The notes below the pieces were generated by a model. It did no database searches, was not told where the DNA came from, and was given only the letters and a program-made list of their open reading frames with translations. The position numbers and the translations under genes were made by a program. Below, one piece after another: positions 37,377 through 46,569 of a stretch of 50,716 bases of DNA; positions within the stretch are counted from its first letter, which is position 1, and each line of letters opens with the position of its first letter. The DNA lies in contig NZ_PJBP01000168.1 of NCBI RefSeq assembly GCF_002836415.1, positions 1 through 50,716 on the forward strand, given 5' to 3'. Source of the stretch: Psychromonas sp. MB-3u-54 (lineage in GTDB: Bacteria > Pseudomonadota > Gammaproteobacteria > Enterobacterales > Psychromonadaceae).

Positions 37377-37710
37377 TATATTTAGCAACCATACTGCGAA
37401 TGCTTGGCTGTAGAATTAACAACCCTAAAAAATCCGTTACAAAACCAGGCGTGACCAGTAACACCCCCGTCACAAGTAACATGAACCCTTCAATTAACTC
37501 CTGCCCGGGTGACTCCCCATGAGCAATGCGTTCCTGAAATTGTCTTAATACCTGTAAACCCTGACTACGTACTAATGCCGAGCCAATAAATGCGGTGAGC
37601 ACCACTAAAGCCACCGTTGGCCATGCACCTAAAAAACCACCCACTTTGATCAGAACATAAATCTCTAACAAAGAAACGCTGACCATAGTTAAAAATAACT
37701 TTGCAAACAT
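37222..37710 (-). CDS. fxsA: FxsA family inner-membrane protein
   Basis: The 162-residue protein has FxsA features: ISLLEIYVLIKVGGFLGAWP-like first and second membrane segments (ours reads VSLLEIYVLIKVGGFLGAW), the loop SQGLQVLRQFQERIAHGESPG, and a hydrophobic stretch LVTGVLLVTPGFVTDFLGLL with the conserved PGF. In E. coli FxsA overproduction relieves F-plasmid exclusion of phage T7. Its normal role is unknown. It neighbours groESL in many gammaproteobacteria, as here. AGGAG precedes the ATG. The hydrophilic tail is the part that is duplicated downstream. Confidence 0.92.
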   Translation of the reverse strand: MFAKLFLTMVSVSLLEIYVLIKVGGFLGAWPTVALVVLTAFIGSALVRSQGLQVLRQFQERIAHGESPGQELIEGFMLLVTGVLLVTPGFVTDFLGLLILQPSIRSMVAKYILANVKLNPTMSGGFSPSSSRSTFGDDVKNKRADGNIIEGEFERKDDNKDQ

Positions 37711-37883
37711 ACTGACTCCTAAAATATAAAATATTACTGGTAATCATTTGGGGGCAATTTTTGATAATTCAATGTAAAAATCGATTGCCTTGGCAGTAAC
37801 AAGGTTTTGTCTAAGAAATACCTTATAAGTTCACTTTTCAAATTAATTTATTAACTATTTTTAAAACTAAAAAGGGTGTTAGC

Positions 37884-39026
37884 TTATTCAGCTTTCCATA
37901 TTTTAATGCACCAAAAAACAGGCAGTAACAATAAAGACATAATTAGAAAGATATAACCCTGCAGCTCTTCGTAAAAAAGACCAGAAAGATAAGTGAATCC
38001 AGCCAGCATTAAACCTAATGCTACTCCAGAGTAGAGTGATTGATAAGAGACCATCTCTGAGTTTTTTTGCAAACTAATATAACGAATAGCCGCTAAATGT
38101 GTCACCGCGAAGGTTAATGCGTGAAAGGTTTGAAAAATTGCCAGCACATAAAAATCATCACTAACGGAGAATACCAACCACCTGATTATCGCGGCAATAA
38201 GACCCAATAACAGCATCTGCTTAATTGACCAGTTGATAAATAATTTTTGATTAAAACGCATTAATAATATTTCAGCAAAAACACCGATCGCCCATAACCA
38301 GGCAATACTCACACCAGAAAGACCGATTTCATTCCAGTGAATAGTACCAAAAGCATAAAAAGCACCATGACTGCCCTGAATTGAGCCAACAATAATTAAA
38401 AACAGCAGTACACCCGGTCGTTTAAAGAGTGTAAACAGAGATTTTTTTTCCTCTGGATTTAAGTCAATTTCATCCTGTAATTGTGGTGATAAGTTTAATA
38501 ATGAAACTAACCACATTATTAATGCCGCACCTGTAATTGACCATAAAATAGCATCGTTCCCCAACCCGACAATCAACCAACCGACACTGGTTGAGCCAAC
38601 AATAAAACTAAGAGAGCCCCATAAACGAACTCTGCCATAATCGAGCTGAATTTGATTCACTAAACGGGCGCCAATAAGGTCACCTAAAGGCGCCAATGGT
38701 CCCATTATAAAATTGACAACTAATGTAATGGCGGCTAACCACATATAACCATTAAAAAATAATAATAAGGCAAAAGCTAATGCCGTGAAAAATCCTAATA
38801 TTCTTAATAAACGTAAAGTGGATTTCGCACTGCTGACCCTGGGTAATAAGGTCAGATTACTGACAAATCTTAAAAGCAGACCGATCGAAAAAAACAAACC
38901 TATACTTTCACTGGACATGCCCTGACCCGATAACCAAATACCCCAAAACGGTAAAAACACCCCCCAAATAAAAAAGAAACTAATAAAATATAAGCTCAAC
39001 CAAAATGAAGCGGGGATAGAAAACAA
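37884..39026 (-). CDS. hcaT: MFS transporter, HcaT (3-phenylpropionate permease) family
   Basis: About 380 residues and 12 membrane spans, matching HcaT-family proteins: GVFLPFWGIWLSGQGMS (first loop), LLLRFVSNLTLLPRVS, LDYGRVRLWGSLSFIVGS, and HLAAIRYISLQ near the end. E. coli HcaT has nearly the same length and the same motif order. The substrate in this organism is unproven. I choose the TTG at 39026 because GAGG lies 5-6 bases upstream and it aligns with E. coli. A TTG eight codons earlier at 39050 is an alternative. It is a monocistronic gene between fxsA and a DUF2914 gene. Confidence 0.85.
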   Translation of the reverse strand: MFSIPASFWLSLYFISFFFIWGVFLPFWGIWLSGQGMSSESIGLFFSIGLLLRFVSNLTLLPRVSSAKSTLRLLRILGFFTALAFALLLFFNGYMWLAAITLVVNFIMGPLAPLGDLIGARLVNQIQLDYGRVRLWGSLSFIVGSTSVGWLIVGLGNDAILWSITGAALIMWLVSLLNLSPQLQDEIDLNPEEKKSLFTLFKRPGVLLFLIIVGSIQGSHGAFYAFGTIHWNEIGLSGVSIAWLWAIGVFAEILLMRFNQKLFINWSIKQMLLLGLIAAIIRWLVFSVSDDFYVLAIFQTFHALTFAVTHLAAIRYISLQKNSEMVSYQSLYSGVALGLMLAGFTYLSGLFYEELQGYIFLIMSLLLLPVFWCIKIWKAE

Positions 39027-39464
39027 GGTGTACCTCGAAAGAGTTAGCAATAAATAAAAAATAGGAAGGATATTACATCACTTTAGCCAGCAACGGCTAA
39101 GACTGATAAAAATGACACTGTAAATAGTTAATCTCAACGAATAAGGCAGTCTCTAAGTCTATATTTATAACCTCTCTGCGACACCCATGATTTTTCTATA
39201 ATTTGCAGCTCATCTCTTCGCCGTCAAACGGGTCCTCGCATCAGGCAAATAATAGGCTAAAATAAAGCATGAATGATACCAATCGGCAAAACAGATTGAT
39301 CTTTTTATATTTGCAGGTGCCGCATTAAGCACGCAAGACAAAATCGTGAATTAAGCCTCGTTTGCAAATAAAAAAACCAGAAATTTAATCAGCTTAGTAT
39401 TATTCTATTAAGGTCATAATTCAATAATATTATAACGCCTATCAACGCCAGTGAGCATCATAAA
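39027..39464. other. Divergent intergenic region
   Basis: About 440 AT-rich bases between the divergent hcaT-like and DUF2914 genes, presumably holding both promoters. No convincing promoter boxes, hairpin, repeat or small gene was identified. Confidence 0.45.
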
Positions 39465-40772
39465 ATGAATGAACCCAAAAAACTCACCATCCGCATCAAC
39501 TTTCGCCCAGAGAAAGACCGAGCACCTGAAAAGAAAAAGCGCTGGACTTACCACTGGGGAAGAATCATAGGCATTTCCTTAACCGCGATTATTGCAATCG
39601 CCTTGCTGATTAGCGGGGGCTCCTATTATTTAAATCAAGATCAAATTAATAGCGAATCAGTCGCAGATAAGAGCCTCTCGTCCTCGCTGAAAAAAGAGGC
39701 CGTTCGAGCTGCATCGCAGAAAGAGTTTCAGCTGACTGCAACGGCAGCAGAAAAAAGTTCACTTAAGATAGAGAGCGGAAAAACGCCTTCGGTAGCTTCG
39801 AATGAGCCGATAATAAAAGCAGTGGAAATCAGTGCATCCGCCATCGGAAATAAAAAGATGACTATAACAGCGGAAGAGTTCGCCGTTATTAACCCCGCAG
39901 CAGTTGAAGCCAAAACGGTTACTGATGAGGTTGCCGTTATTAGACCCACTGCAGCTGACAAAACTGAAGAGATTATCGTCATTAAGCACGCAGCAGCTGA
40001 CACCAAGACGGCTTCTAAAGAGTTCACCGATATTAAATCCACAACCGCTGACACATCGGAAGAGATTATCGTCATTAGACCTGCAGCAACTGACACAGCA
40101 GACACAACTGATGAGATTGTCGTCATTAAACCCGCAGCAGCTGACACTAAGACGGCTTCTAAAGAGTTCACCGATATTAAGTCAGCAACAGCTGACATAT
40201 CGGAAGATGCCACCGTCATTAAACCCGCAGCAGTTGACACAACGGAAGATGCCACCGTCATTAAACCCGCAGCAGTTGACACAACGGAAGATGTCACCAT
40301 CATTAAACCCGCAGCCTATGACACAACTGAAGATATAACCACCATTGAACCCACAACAGCTGATGAGGTTGACGTTATTAAACCCGCGGCAGCTGAGAAA
40401 AAGTTTGTTTCCGAGCGTCTGTTTACTCAATCCCGGAAAAAATTACTCTCCGATAATGTCACTCGTTTTATTATTTCCCAAGCGGTAGAAGGCAATGAAC
40501 CGATCGGCACTCTCGATAATATTCATTTTGACAGCAACAATATTGCGACTGTGTATGCATACTCCAATGTTAATGGATTAAAAGATCAAACTGTCTATTA
40601 CCAATGGAGCTTGAATGGCAAAAATATAGCGAAGATCAAAGTAAAGGTCGGCGCTAATCGTTGGAGAAGTTACTCAAGTAAGTTTATTCAGCCTAATATG
40701 CACGGTGAATGGAAGGTTGAGCTACAAAATCAGGAGGGGGAAAATCTGGCTATCAATCAATTTAATTACTAA
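39465..40772 (+). CDS. DUF2914 protein with membrane anchor and repetitive periplasmic linker
   Basis: The 435-residue protein starts with a basic cytosolic head (KDRAPEKKKRWTYHW) and one membrane segment (IIGISLTAIIAIALLISGG, about residues 33-51). A long linker (about 140-310) consists of variants of the unit VIKPAAxDTTED, including three near-perfect 42-bp copies around 40207-40332. The C-terminus (about 320-435) is a DUF2914 domain, with ISQAVEGNEPIG, VYYQWSLNGKNIA and GEWKVELQN. DUF2914 is a small beta domain found on envelope proteins. The linker probably spans the periplasm, and its length may vary by repeat slippage. A 15-bp hairpin covers the last codons. Confidence 0.82.
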   Translation: MNEPKKLTIRINFRPEKDRAPEKKKRWTYHWGRIIGISLTAIIAIALLISGGSYYLNQDQINSESVADKSLSSSLKKEAVRAASQKEFQLTATAAEKSSLKIESGKTPSVASNEPIIKAVEISASAIGNKKMTITAEEFAVINPAAVEAKTVTDEVAVIRPTAADKTEEIIVIKHAAADTKTASKEFTDIKSTTADTSEEIIVIRPAATDTADTTDEIVVIKPAAADTKTASKEFTDIKSATADISEDATVIKPAAVDTTEDATVIKPAAVDTTEDVTIIKPAAYDTTEDITTIEPTTADEVDVIKPAAAEKKFVSERLFTQSRKKLLSDNVTRFIISQAVEGNEPIGTLDNIHFDSNNIATVYAYSNVNGLKDQTVYYQWSLNGKNIAKIKVKVGANRWRSYSSKFIQPNMHGEWKVELQNQEGENLAINQFNY

Positions 40773-40784
40773 ATTGATTGATAG
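40750..40784. terminator. Perfect hairpin across the DUF2914 gene stop codon
   Basis: CTATCAATCAATTTA and TAAATTGATTGATAG are perfect 15-bp arms around ATTAC, and the TAA stop lies at the edge of the right arm. There is no T tract, so termination strength is uncertain, but it lies exactly in the convergent gap with rhlE. Confidence 0.6.
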
Positions 40785-40810
40785 CGGTCACAGGATGAAC
40801 AACAGCCAAA

Positions 40811-42022
40811 CTACTTGCCCTTGGCGTTATGACGTCTCGGTTTTTGGGGTTTCTTTGGCGCATGAGCTGCATTCGAGGCAGGTACCACTAATTTCGGCTC
40901 AAATCCCGCAATCTCTTTGCGGGTAATAAATTCACCCAAACGATTTTCGATAGCACACAGGTTTCTAAAATCATCTCTGGAAACAAATGAAATAGCCTCA
41001 CCCGATGCGCCGGCACGACCTGTACGACCAATTCGGTGCACGTAATCATCGGCCTCGTCGGGCAAATCATAGTTAACCACGCGACTAAGTGAGTCAATAT
41101 CGATGCCCCGTGCAGCAATCCCGGTCGCCACTAAAAACTTGAGTTGCCCCGATTTAAAGTCCGCTAATAGTTGTGTTCGTACTGCCTGGCTGCGACCACT
41201 ATGAATAGCCTCAGCTTTAATGCCGCGTTTTTCAAGTTGACTGACTAACTTAGCCGCGCCACGTTTGGTTTCGATAAAAATAAGTGCTTGTTGCCACTGA
41301 TTTTCATTGATCAAATGACTCAGCAATGCAGATTTATTATCTTTATCAACACTAATTAAGCATTGCTCAATCTGTGGCGCTGTTTTGTAATCAGGAGAAA
41401 TAGCTATTTCAACCGCATCGGTAATAGCCGTTTTAGCTAAAAAACGCACCTGATCAGAAAGCGTGGCTGAAAACAGCAGGTTCTGTCTTTGTAAGGGTAA
41501 GCGTTCAACAATTTTATTAATATCAGGCAAAAACCCCATATCCAGCATACGGTCGGCTTCATCTATGACTAACACTTCTATTTCATCAAAGTGGATAGCT
41601 CTGCGCGTATACATATCCAATAAGCGGCCCGGTGTGGAGACTAAAATATCAACACCTTCGATCAGGCGCTGCTTTTGCGGCTCTGAGTCAACGCCACCAT
41701 ACATGGCCATCGATTTAAGAGGCAGATGTTTTCCATATTGGGCAATATTATTCTCCACCTGTATAGCCAGTTCTCGAGTGGGTGTTAGGATTAAGACGCG
41801 AATACGCTTAGCCCGCACGGCAGGCGCATCAATCAGGTTCTGTAATATAGGTAATGCAAAACCGGCTGTTTTACCTGTGCCTGTCTGCGCAGCGGCGATC
41901 AGGTTTTTACCCGCTAAAATAACAGGAATAGCCTGTTCTTGAATAGGTGTCGGGGTTTGGTAACCTAGTTCAGTTACCGCTTTGACAATCGGATCGCTTA
42001 ATTTAAGGGTGGAAAATAGCAT
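40811..42022 (-). CDS. rhlE: DEAD-box ATP-dependent RNA helicase, RhlE type
   Basis: The 403-residue protein has all DEAD-box motifs: Q-motif GYQTPTPIQEQAIP, AQTGTGKT (motif I), PTRELA, GG, TPGR, VIDEADRML (motif II, DEAD), SAT (motif III), the helicase C-terminal ARGIDID and HRIGRTGRAG. A short Lys/Arg/Pro-rich tail (KKPQKPRRHNAKGK) binds RNA nonspecifically, as in RhlE. It acts in ribosome assembly and RNA turnover, often important in the cold. It is monocistronic and converges with the DUF2914 gene. Confidence 0.92.
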   Translation of the reverse strand: MLFSTLKLSDPIVKAVTELGYQTPTPIQEQAIPVILAGKNLIAAAQTGTGKTAGFALPILQNLIDAPAVRAKRIRVLILTPTRELAIQVENNIAQYGKHLPLKSMAMYGGVDSEPQKQRLIEGVDILVSTPGRLLDMYTRRAIHFDEIEVLVIDEADRMLDMGFLPDINKIVERLPLQRQNLLFSATLSDQVRFLAKTAITDAVEIAISPDYKTAPQIEQCLISVDKDNKSALLSHLINENQWQQALIFIETKRGAAKLVSQLEKRGIKAEAIHSGRSQAVRTQLLADFKSGQLKFLVATGIAARGIDIDSLSRVVNYDLPDEADDYVHRIGRTGRAGASGEAISFVSRDDFRNLCAIENRLGEFITRKEIAGFEPKLVVPASNAAHAPKKPQKPRRHNAKGK

Positions 42023-42238
42023 TTGGCATCTCAGGGGTATGATTAATAAATAAACAGTTGGGTATAAAGGTAATAACCTTAGAAGGTAAGCATTCTAGCA
42101 TAAAATGTTGCATTCAGCAGACGTAAACGCGCTTAATCAGCACAGTTGTTGCTCGTTGCAGAGAGAGGTTTTTCTTATATCCCCCCTCTTTTCATCACCT
42201 TCAAACTAATTTACACAGTTTGCAGCATTTTATCTGTT

Positions 42239-42502
42239 TTATTGCTTCTTAGGTAGGGCTGAGTTGGCAAAAATGGCGGTTGTTATACCAAAGAAAATGG
42301 ACAGCATCGCCAGTCCAATTTTTGCATTATTGGGTATACCAATAGTAATTAAGCAGATGCCGGTTACGATTAACGATACACCGACAAAAAGAAAAAGCTG
42401 AGGATATTTACTGATCACACCAGGGTGTTTATCAGCATTTTTTAAACTCTTATTTTTATTCGAGTTATTGACCTTTTTACGCTTATGTTTTCCTGTTGAC
42501 AT
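42239..42502 (-). CDS. Small two-span membrane protein, hypothetical
   Basis: The 87-residue product has a Lys/Asn-rich N-terminus (GKHKRKKVNNSNKNKSLK), then two hydrophobic segments (LFLFVGVSLIVTGICLITIG and IGLAMLSIFFGITTAIF). The ATG at 42502 has GGGAGA about 5-6 bases upstream. An adjacent GTG would add one residue. I recognise no family. Confidence 0.6.
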   Translation of the reverse strand: MSTGKHKRKKVNNSNKNKSLKNADKHPGVISKYPQLFLFVGVSLIVTGICLITIGIPNNAKIGLAMLSIFFGITTAIFANSALPKKQ

Positions 42503-42710
42503 CACACTCTCCCAGAGCCCTGCAATAAAGCATTAGATTGTATATTCATTAATGATAGTTCTTTTTATAACAAAATTGATCGCCTCAAACAGTAAGTTAG
42601 ATCGCATTATTGCTCTCGGACGAGCGTAATTTCAATTGACTCTAGTGTTATTATATAAAAGGTGCACGACGCTTAAGCCGTTCCCTGAGGCGATAAATTT
42701 AATATTCACA

Positions 42711-44510
42711 TTAACTCAGTGGCAGCAACAGGGTAAACGTCGAACCATGATCTTCAAGACTGCTCACAGAGATAGTCCCGTTATGTTTTTCAACAATATT
42801 TTTTACAATGGACAGGCCTAACCCCGTACCCCCTAAATCCCGGGAACGAGCTTTGTCGACACGATAGAAGCGTTCAAAAATACGTTGCTGATGCGACAAA
42901 CTGATACCGATTCCGGTATCTTTTACTATTATCTGTGCCTGCTCGCCTAACACTTGCAGAGCCACACTAACATGACCTAACGAAGGCGTGTATTTAATGG
43001 CATTACCGATCAGATTATCAATGAGTTGATTTATTTCTTGCTTGTCACCATTGATTAATACTTTTCCATTTGGCAACTTATTTGAAAGCGTTATTTTTTT
43101 CTCCCGGCAAATATTACTCACATTAGTAAGCGCATTTTTGACGCTGGCAGTTAAATCTACTGTTTCAAAGACAATGCCATTTTGAGTTGTTTCTAAACGA
43201 GATATACTCATTAAATCAGTAACTAACGAAGAAAGGCGCAATGTTTGTGTTTGTATGTCGCCCATAAACCGAGTGCGCATGTTCTCTGGCATATCTTTAT
43301 AATCTAATATGGTTTCAGCTAAGCCAAGGATCACAGTAATCGGCGTTTTAAGCTCATGGGAGGCATTGGCAACAAAGTCACGGCGTACTCTTTCTAAATA
43401 AGCAAGCTCAGATATATCGTTGAGTACCACTACGGCGCCAACGGACTCACCTAAATCATTACTGAGCGCGGCAACATAAATATCAATCACTTCATCATTT
43501 TTAGTATGGTCATCATGGTGTAATTGCGCTTTTACCACACCTTGTTGTGCAATAGCATCCTGCACCGCCGATACTATTTCAGGTACCTTAATCTGATCTG
43601 TTAGAGGTTGCTTAATAGAGCTGCTAGCAGACAGGTTGAACATCTCTGCTGCCACTTGATTCATGTGGATAATCTGCAGGTGCTCATTAACATAAATAAC
43701 CCCCTCCACCATACCCATAAAAATCATGGCTAAGCGGTTGCGGTCCGTTTCAATTTCATTAAGGCGTTGCTCGGAGTTTTGCGCCATCAGATTGAAGGCA
43801 TCTGCCAATAAACCTATTTCGTCTTTTTGATGAGTAATAATACGTTTACTATAATCACCTTTGGAGATTGCCTCTGCGACTGCCGTTATTTTTATTAAAG
43901 GTGCTGAAAAACGTTTCGCAAAATAATAACCCAAAATTAACGCGACTAACGCTGAAATAAAGGCACTGAAAGCCAATGCCAAACGTAATTGTGTTAATTT
44001 TTTATCTATAATGGTTAAGGGTAAAGACACACGAACAAAACCCTGAATTTTTTGCTCAGTCATAACCGGCAGTGCGAGATAAACCATGTCTTTATGTAAA
44101 GTATGGCTAAATCGCGTGGTGGGGACAATGTGTTGTTGCCGTGCTGCGATAATTTCGGGACGGTTAGCGTGATTATTCATGCTCAGGGGCGATTTTTGGG
44201 AGTCGGCCAATACTGTGCCGTTTTCGCTAATAAGCGTTAATCTACTTTGTGTTTTTTTGCCCAACTCAACAATGGTCTGATTAAGGGGTATTAATGATGT
44301 TTGATCTGAGAAGGGCAATAAATATTTTGATAATTCAGCTAAAAACTGTGCGCGAATAAACAATGAATGGTGGGTCTCTTGTAACGTATTTTCAGTGGTT
44401 TGCCGGCTAATTAATACACTTACAATAATGGTTAGACTTAATATAAGAACCACATACCCGACAAATAAACGGCGCAGCAAACTGGGTTTAAACAGAGATG
44501 ATTTTAACAT
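42711..44510 (-). CDS. PhoR-like sensor histidine kinase
   Basis: The 599-residue kinase has two membrane segments (about 14-34 and 175-195) bracketing a periplasmic sensor, a HAMP domain (about 196-250), a PAS domain (about 258-370), HisKA with the phospho-His in FVANASHELKTPITVILG, and the ATPase boxes NLIGNAIKYTP, VKDTGIGIS and GGTGLGLSIVK. This is the PhoR/PnpS layout. Such kinases normally pair with an OmpR-type regulator encoded just upstream. Here that position holds only a 38-codon receiver stub, so the kinase is orphaned locally. Its own motifs are complete. Confidence 0.9.
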   Translation of the reverse strand: MLKSSLFKPSLLRRLFVGYVVLILSLTIIVSVLISRQTTENTLQETHHSLFIRAQFLAELSKYLLPFSDQTSLIPLNQTIVELGKKTQSRLTLISENGTVLADSQKSPLSMNNHANRPEIIAARQQHIVPTTRFSHTLHKDMVYLALPVMTEQKIQGFVRVSLPLTIIDKKLTQLRLALAFSAFISALVALILGYYFAKRFSAPLIKITAVAEAISKGDYSKRIITHQKDEIGLLADAFNLMAQNSEQRLNEIETDRNRLAMIFMGMVEGVIYVNEHLQIIHMNQVAAEMFNLSASSSIKQPLTDQIKVPEIVSAVQDAIAQQGVVKAQLHHDDHTKNDEVIDIYVAALSNDLGESVGAVVVLNDISELAYLERVRRDFVANASHELKTPITVILGLAETILDYKDMPENMRTRFMGDIQTQTLRLSSLVTDLMSISRLETTQNGIVFETVDLTASVKNALTNVSNICREKKITLSNKLPNGKVLINGDKQEINQLIDNLIGNAIKYTPSLGHVSVALQVLGEQAQIIVKDTGIGISLSHQQRIFERFYRVDKARSRDLGGTGLGLSIVKNIVEKHNGTISVSSLEDHGSTFTLLLPLS

Positions 44511-44570
44511 GTATTACTCATTTTCTATAACGCGATAGATCTAATAAAACGATAGGGTGAAAGTATTGAT

Positions 44571-44687
44571 TTATAAGCACTCAGAAACGGTGCTAATAAC
44601 ATCGAAACCTTGCCGCCGTAAGTAATAAATGGGTGCTTCGATAATACAGGCGTCATCCTTTACTGCCACTATTTTTTTATTGCTCAT
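44571..44687 (-). pseudogene. Truncated response regulator, N-terminal receiver stub
   Basis: From the ATG at 44687 (AAGGA upstream) 38 codons read MSNKKIVAVKDDACIIEAPI, then YYLRRQGFDVISTVSE before TAA. This aligns with the first beta strand, acidic pocket and first helix of an OmpR-type receiver (compare KILVVEDD...YYLEREGFEV). The pocket has KDD where EDD is usual. The phospho-acceptor Asp, the rest of the receiver and the DNA-binding domain are absent. It lies 60 bp upstream of the kinase gene, the normal position of the partner. Confidence 0.72.
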
Positions 44688-44813
44688 AAAAATCCTTATT
44701 ATAATCAGTGCCCAACGGGATGTTACAGTGATATGACGAATTAATTAAGAACTAATGATGTTTTTTTTATCTCTATTTTGAAAAAAATAACGCATAACAT
44801 TAACTGCCCAATA

Positions 44814-45227
44814 TTATTTACAGACAAGTTGGTTTTTCAATCCTTTTTGCCAATACAATAGTGCAGGTAATAACACTAATATGGTCATAAAAGTATCAGC
44901 AAAGGAGTGGTAGTTAAGTAACCGCATTAAGCAGCAATAAGCGAATAAAGACAATGGCGCGAGCAGCCGCAATACTTTATTTCGCCAGATTAAGTTAACC
45001 ACAAAAACCAATGCCACCGCGCTATGAGTGCTGTAATCCAATCCCCAAATTGGCCAAATATTGAAATAGTTATCTAACAACATCACAGTATAAACAAGTA
45101 ATAATGAAAACAATAAAACCTTTATCTCGGCACCACGGGTTGCAGCTCCCCGATATAAATAAAATAACCAGAAAAAGATTAAAAGTGGAGTATAAAGATC
45201 GGCGATAATCGCCAATAGGTGCATCAT
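44814..45227 (-). CDS. Small inner-membrane protein, hypothetical
   Basis: The 137-residue protein has four likely membrane spans (about 5-22, 35-52, 67-85 and 108-125). A segment YSTHSAVALVF recalls the PSGHS/SxHS motif of PAP2-type phosphatases, but the other PAP2 motifs are not present, so a phosphatase role is not claimed. It lies between the response-regulator stub and the 86-bp repeat array, which occupies its upstream region. Confidence 0.6.
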   Translation of the reverse strand: MMHLLAIIADLYTPLLIFFWLFYLYRGAATRGAEIKVLLFSLLLVYTVMLLDNYFNIWPIWGLDYSTHSAVALVFVVNLIWRNKVLRLLAPLSLFAYCCLMRLLNYHSFADTFMTILVLLPALLYWQKGLKNQLVCK

Positions 45228-45256
45228 TTAATATTCAAATTAATTAAAAAAACTAA

Positions 45257-45960
45257 CCGCTGGTAATAACCTCACGGCTCTTTAGACATCACGTTGCTTT
45301 GAAACGTAAACGTCCTTCCATGCTGCCTGCGCCCATACCATGGTTTAGTGAATAACCTCACGGTTCTTTAGACATCACGTTGCTTTATAAAATGTAAACG
45401 TCCTTCCATGCTGCCTGCAACCATATAATGGTTTAGTGAATAACCTAACGGCTCTTTAGACATCACGTTGCTTTAAAATGTAAACTTCCTTCCATGCTGC
45501 CTGCAACCATATGATGGTTTAGTGAATAACCTCACGGCTCTTTAGACATCACGTTGCTTTAAAATGTAAACTTCCTTCCATGCTGCCTGCAACCATATGA
45601 TGGTTTAGTGAATAACCTCACGGCTCTTTAGACATCATATTGCTTTAAAATGTAAACTTCCTTCCATGCTGCCTGCAACCATATGATGGTTTAGTGAATA
45701 ACCTAACGGCTCTTTAGACATCATATTGCTTTAAAATGTAAACTTCCTTCCATGCTGCCTGCAACCATATGATGGTTTAGTGAATAACCTAACGGCTCTT
45801 TAGACATCATATTGCTTTGAAACGTAAACGTCCTTCCATGCTGCCTGCGCCCATACCATGGTTTAGTGAATAACCTAACGGCTCTTTAGACATCACGTTG
45901 CTTTGAAACGTAAACGTCCTTCCATGCTGCCTGCGCCCATACCATGGTTTAGTGTATAAC
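45257..45960. repeat. Array of eight 86-bp tandem repeats
   Basis: The landmark TTTAGACATC recurs at 45281, 45367, 45455, 45541, 45627, 45713, 45799 and 45885, giving a period of 86 bp with one 88-bp unit. Outer units share GCCCATACCATGG, while inner units carry AACCATATGATGGTT, itself a hairpin. On the minus strand each unit contains an ATG-initiated 10-codon frame beginning MEGS or MEGR. Because 86 is not a multiple of three, no long frame crosses the array. It lies between the small membrane protein gene and yqcC. Confidence 0.95.
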
Positions 45961-46011
45961 CAACAAAGCGCATCTTTAGCATATGGACCTTCCACCTGGC
46001 TGGACGACAAA

Positions 46012-46353
46012 TTATTCGCTAAATAACAGATCAATACGGCCGATAATATCTGTTATTTCAGCACTATTGCCCGGCAAATTTTTAAAATATTCCTCCGCCA
46101 TCGGTAATACCCGCATTGCACGTGGTAAGGGTTGCGGCAAGCGCACAAGTTTGACCATCTTATCTAAGAAGATAAATTGTAACCACTGTACAAAGCTTAA
46201 GCTGTCTATCGCAAAAGGTTCCCGGCTATCGAGTGCCTGCTGGTCAGGTTTAATCTCCTGCCATAACCCCTTATTACGCAATTCATCTTCTAATGCAGTC
46301 AATAAAGGCAAAATAAGGCGGCGTTTTTTTAATTCCAATTCATTTTTCAACAT
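46012..46353 (-). CDS. yqcC: YqcC family (DUF446) protein
   Basis: The 113-residue protein matches YqcC: FAIDSLSFVQWLQFIFLDKM corresponds to the conserved FxxDTMxxxEWLQWVxxPRM, and KLVRLPQPLPRAMRVLPMAEEYF follows. In E. coli yqcC is next to the tRNA pseudouridine synthase gene truC. No truC is visible here before the window's repeat array. The function is not established. Confidence 0.85.
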   Translation of the reverse strand: MLKNELELKKRRLILPLLTALEDELRNKGLWQEIKPDQQALDSREPFAIDSLSFVQWLQFIFLDKMVKLVRLPQPLPRAMRVLPMAEEYFKNLPGNSAEITDIIGRIDLLFSE

Positions 46354-46569
46354 GATTTTTTCTAACTGAAATAGATTTATAATGCCAATATAATATAGAT
46401 TAAGGCGGCAGAAATCACTGACTCATTGGTTAGCCAAAAGTTTAAGACTCTGTATAATCCCAGCTTATTTATAGAAGCTCAGCCACGGGTTAGCAAAATC
46501 ATATAAAATCCTAACAATATCAAGTTAGTAATTGATATAATCCAGACACTTTACTAAACAGCAGAACAG

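Noticed and set aside
39728-40303. Long antisense frame (191 codons) over the DUF2914 gene
   Set aside because: It is a by-product of the repetitive, codon-biased linker of the real gene on the other strand; no ribosome site or domain.
44814-45227. PAP2-type phosphatase based on YSTHSAVAL
   Set aside because: Only one motif is vaguely similar; the other conserved PAP2 motifs are not present.
45257-45960. CRISPR array
   Set aside because: The 86-bp units are near-identical over their whole length, so there are no variable spacers, and no cas gene is present.
45807-46034. 75-codon frame within the 86-bp repeats
   Set aside because: It is produced by the repeats and overlaps yqcC; the 86-bp period breaks frame between units.
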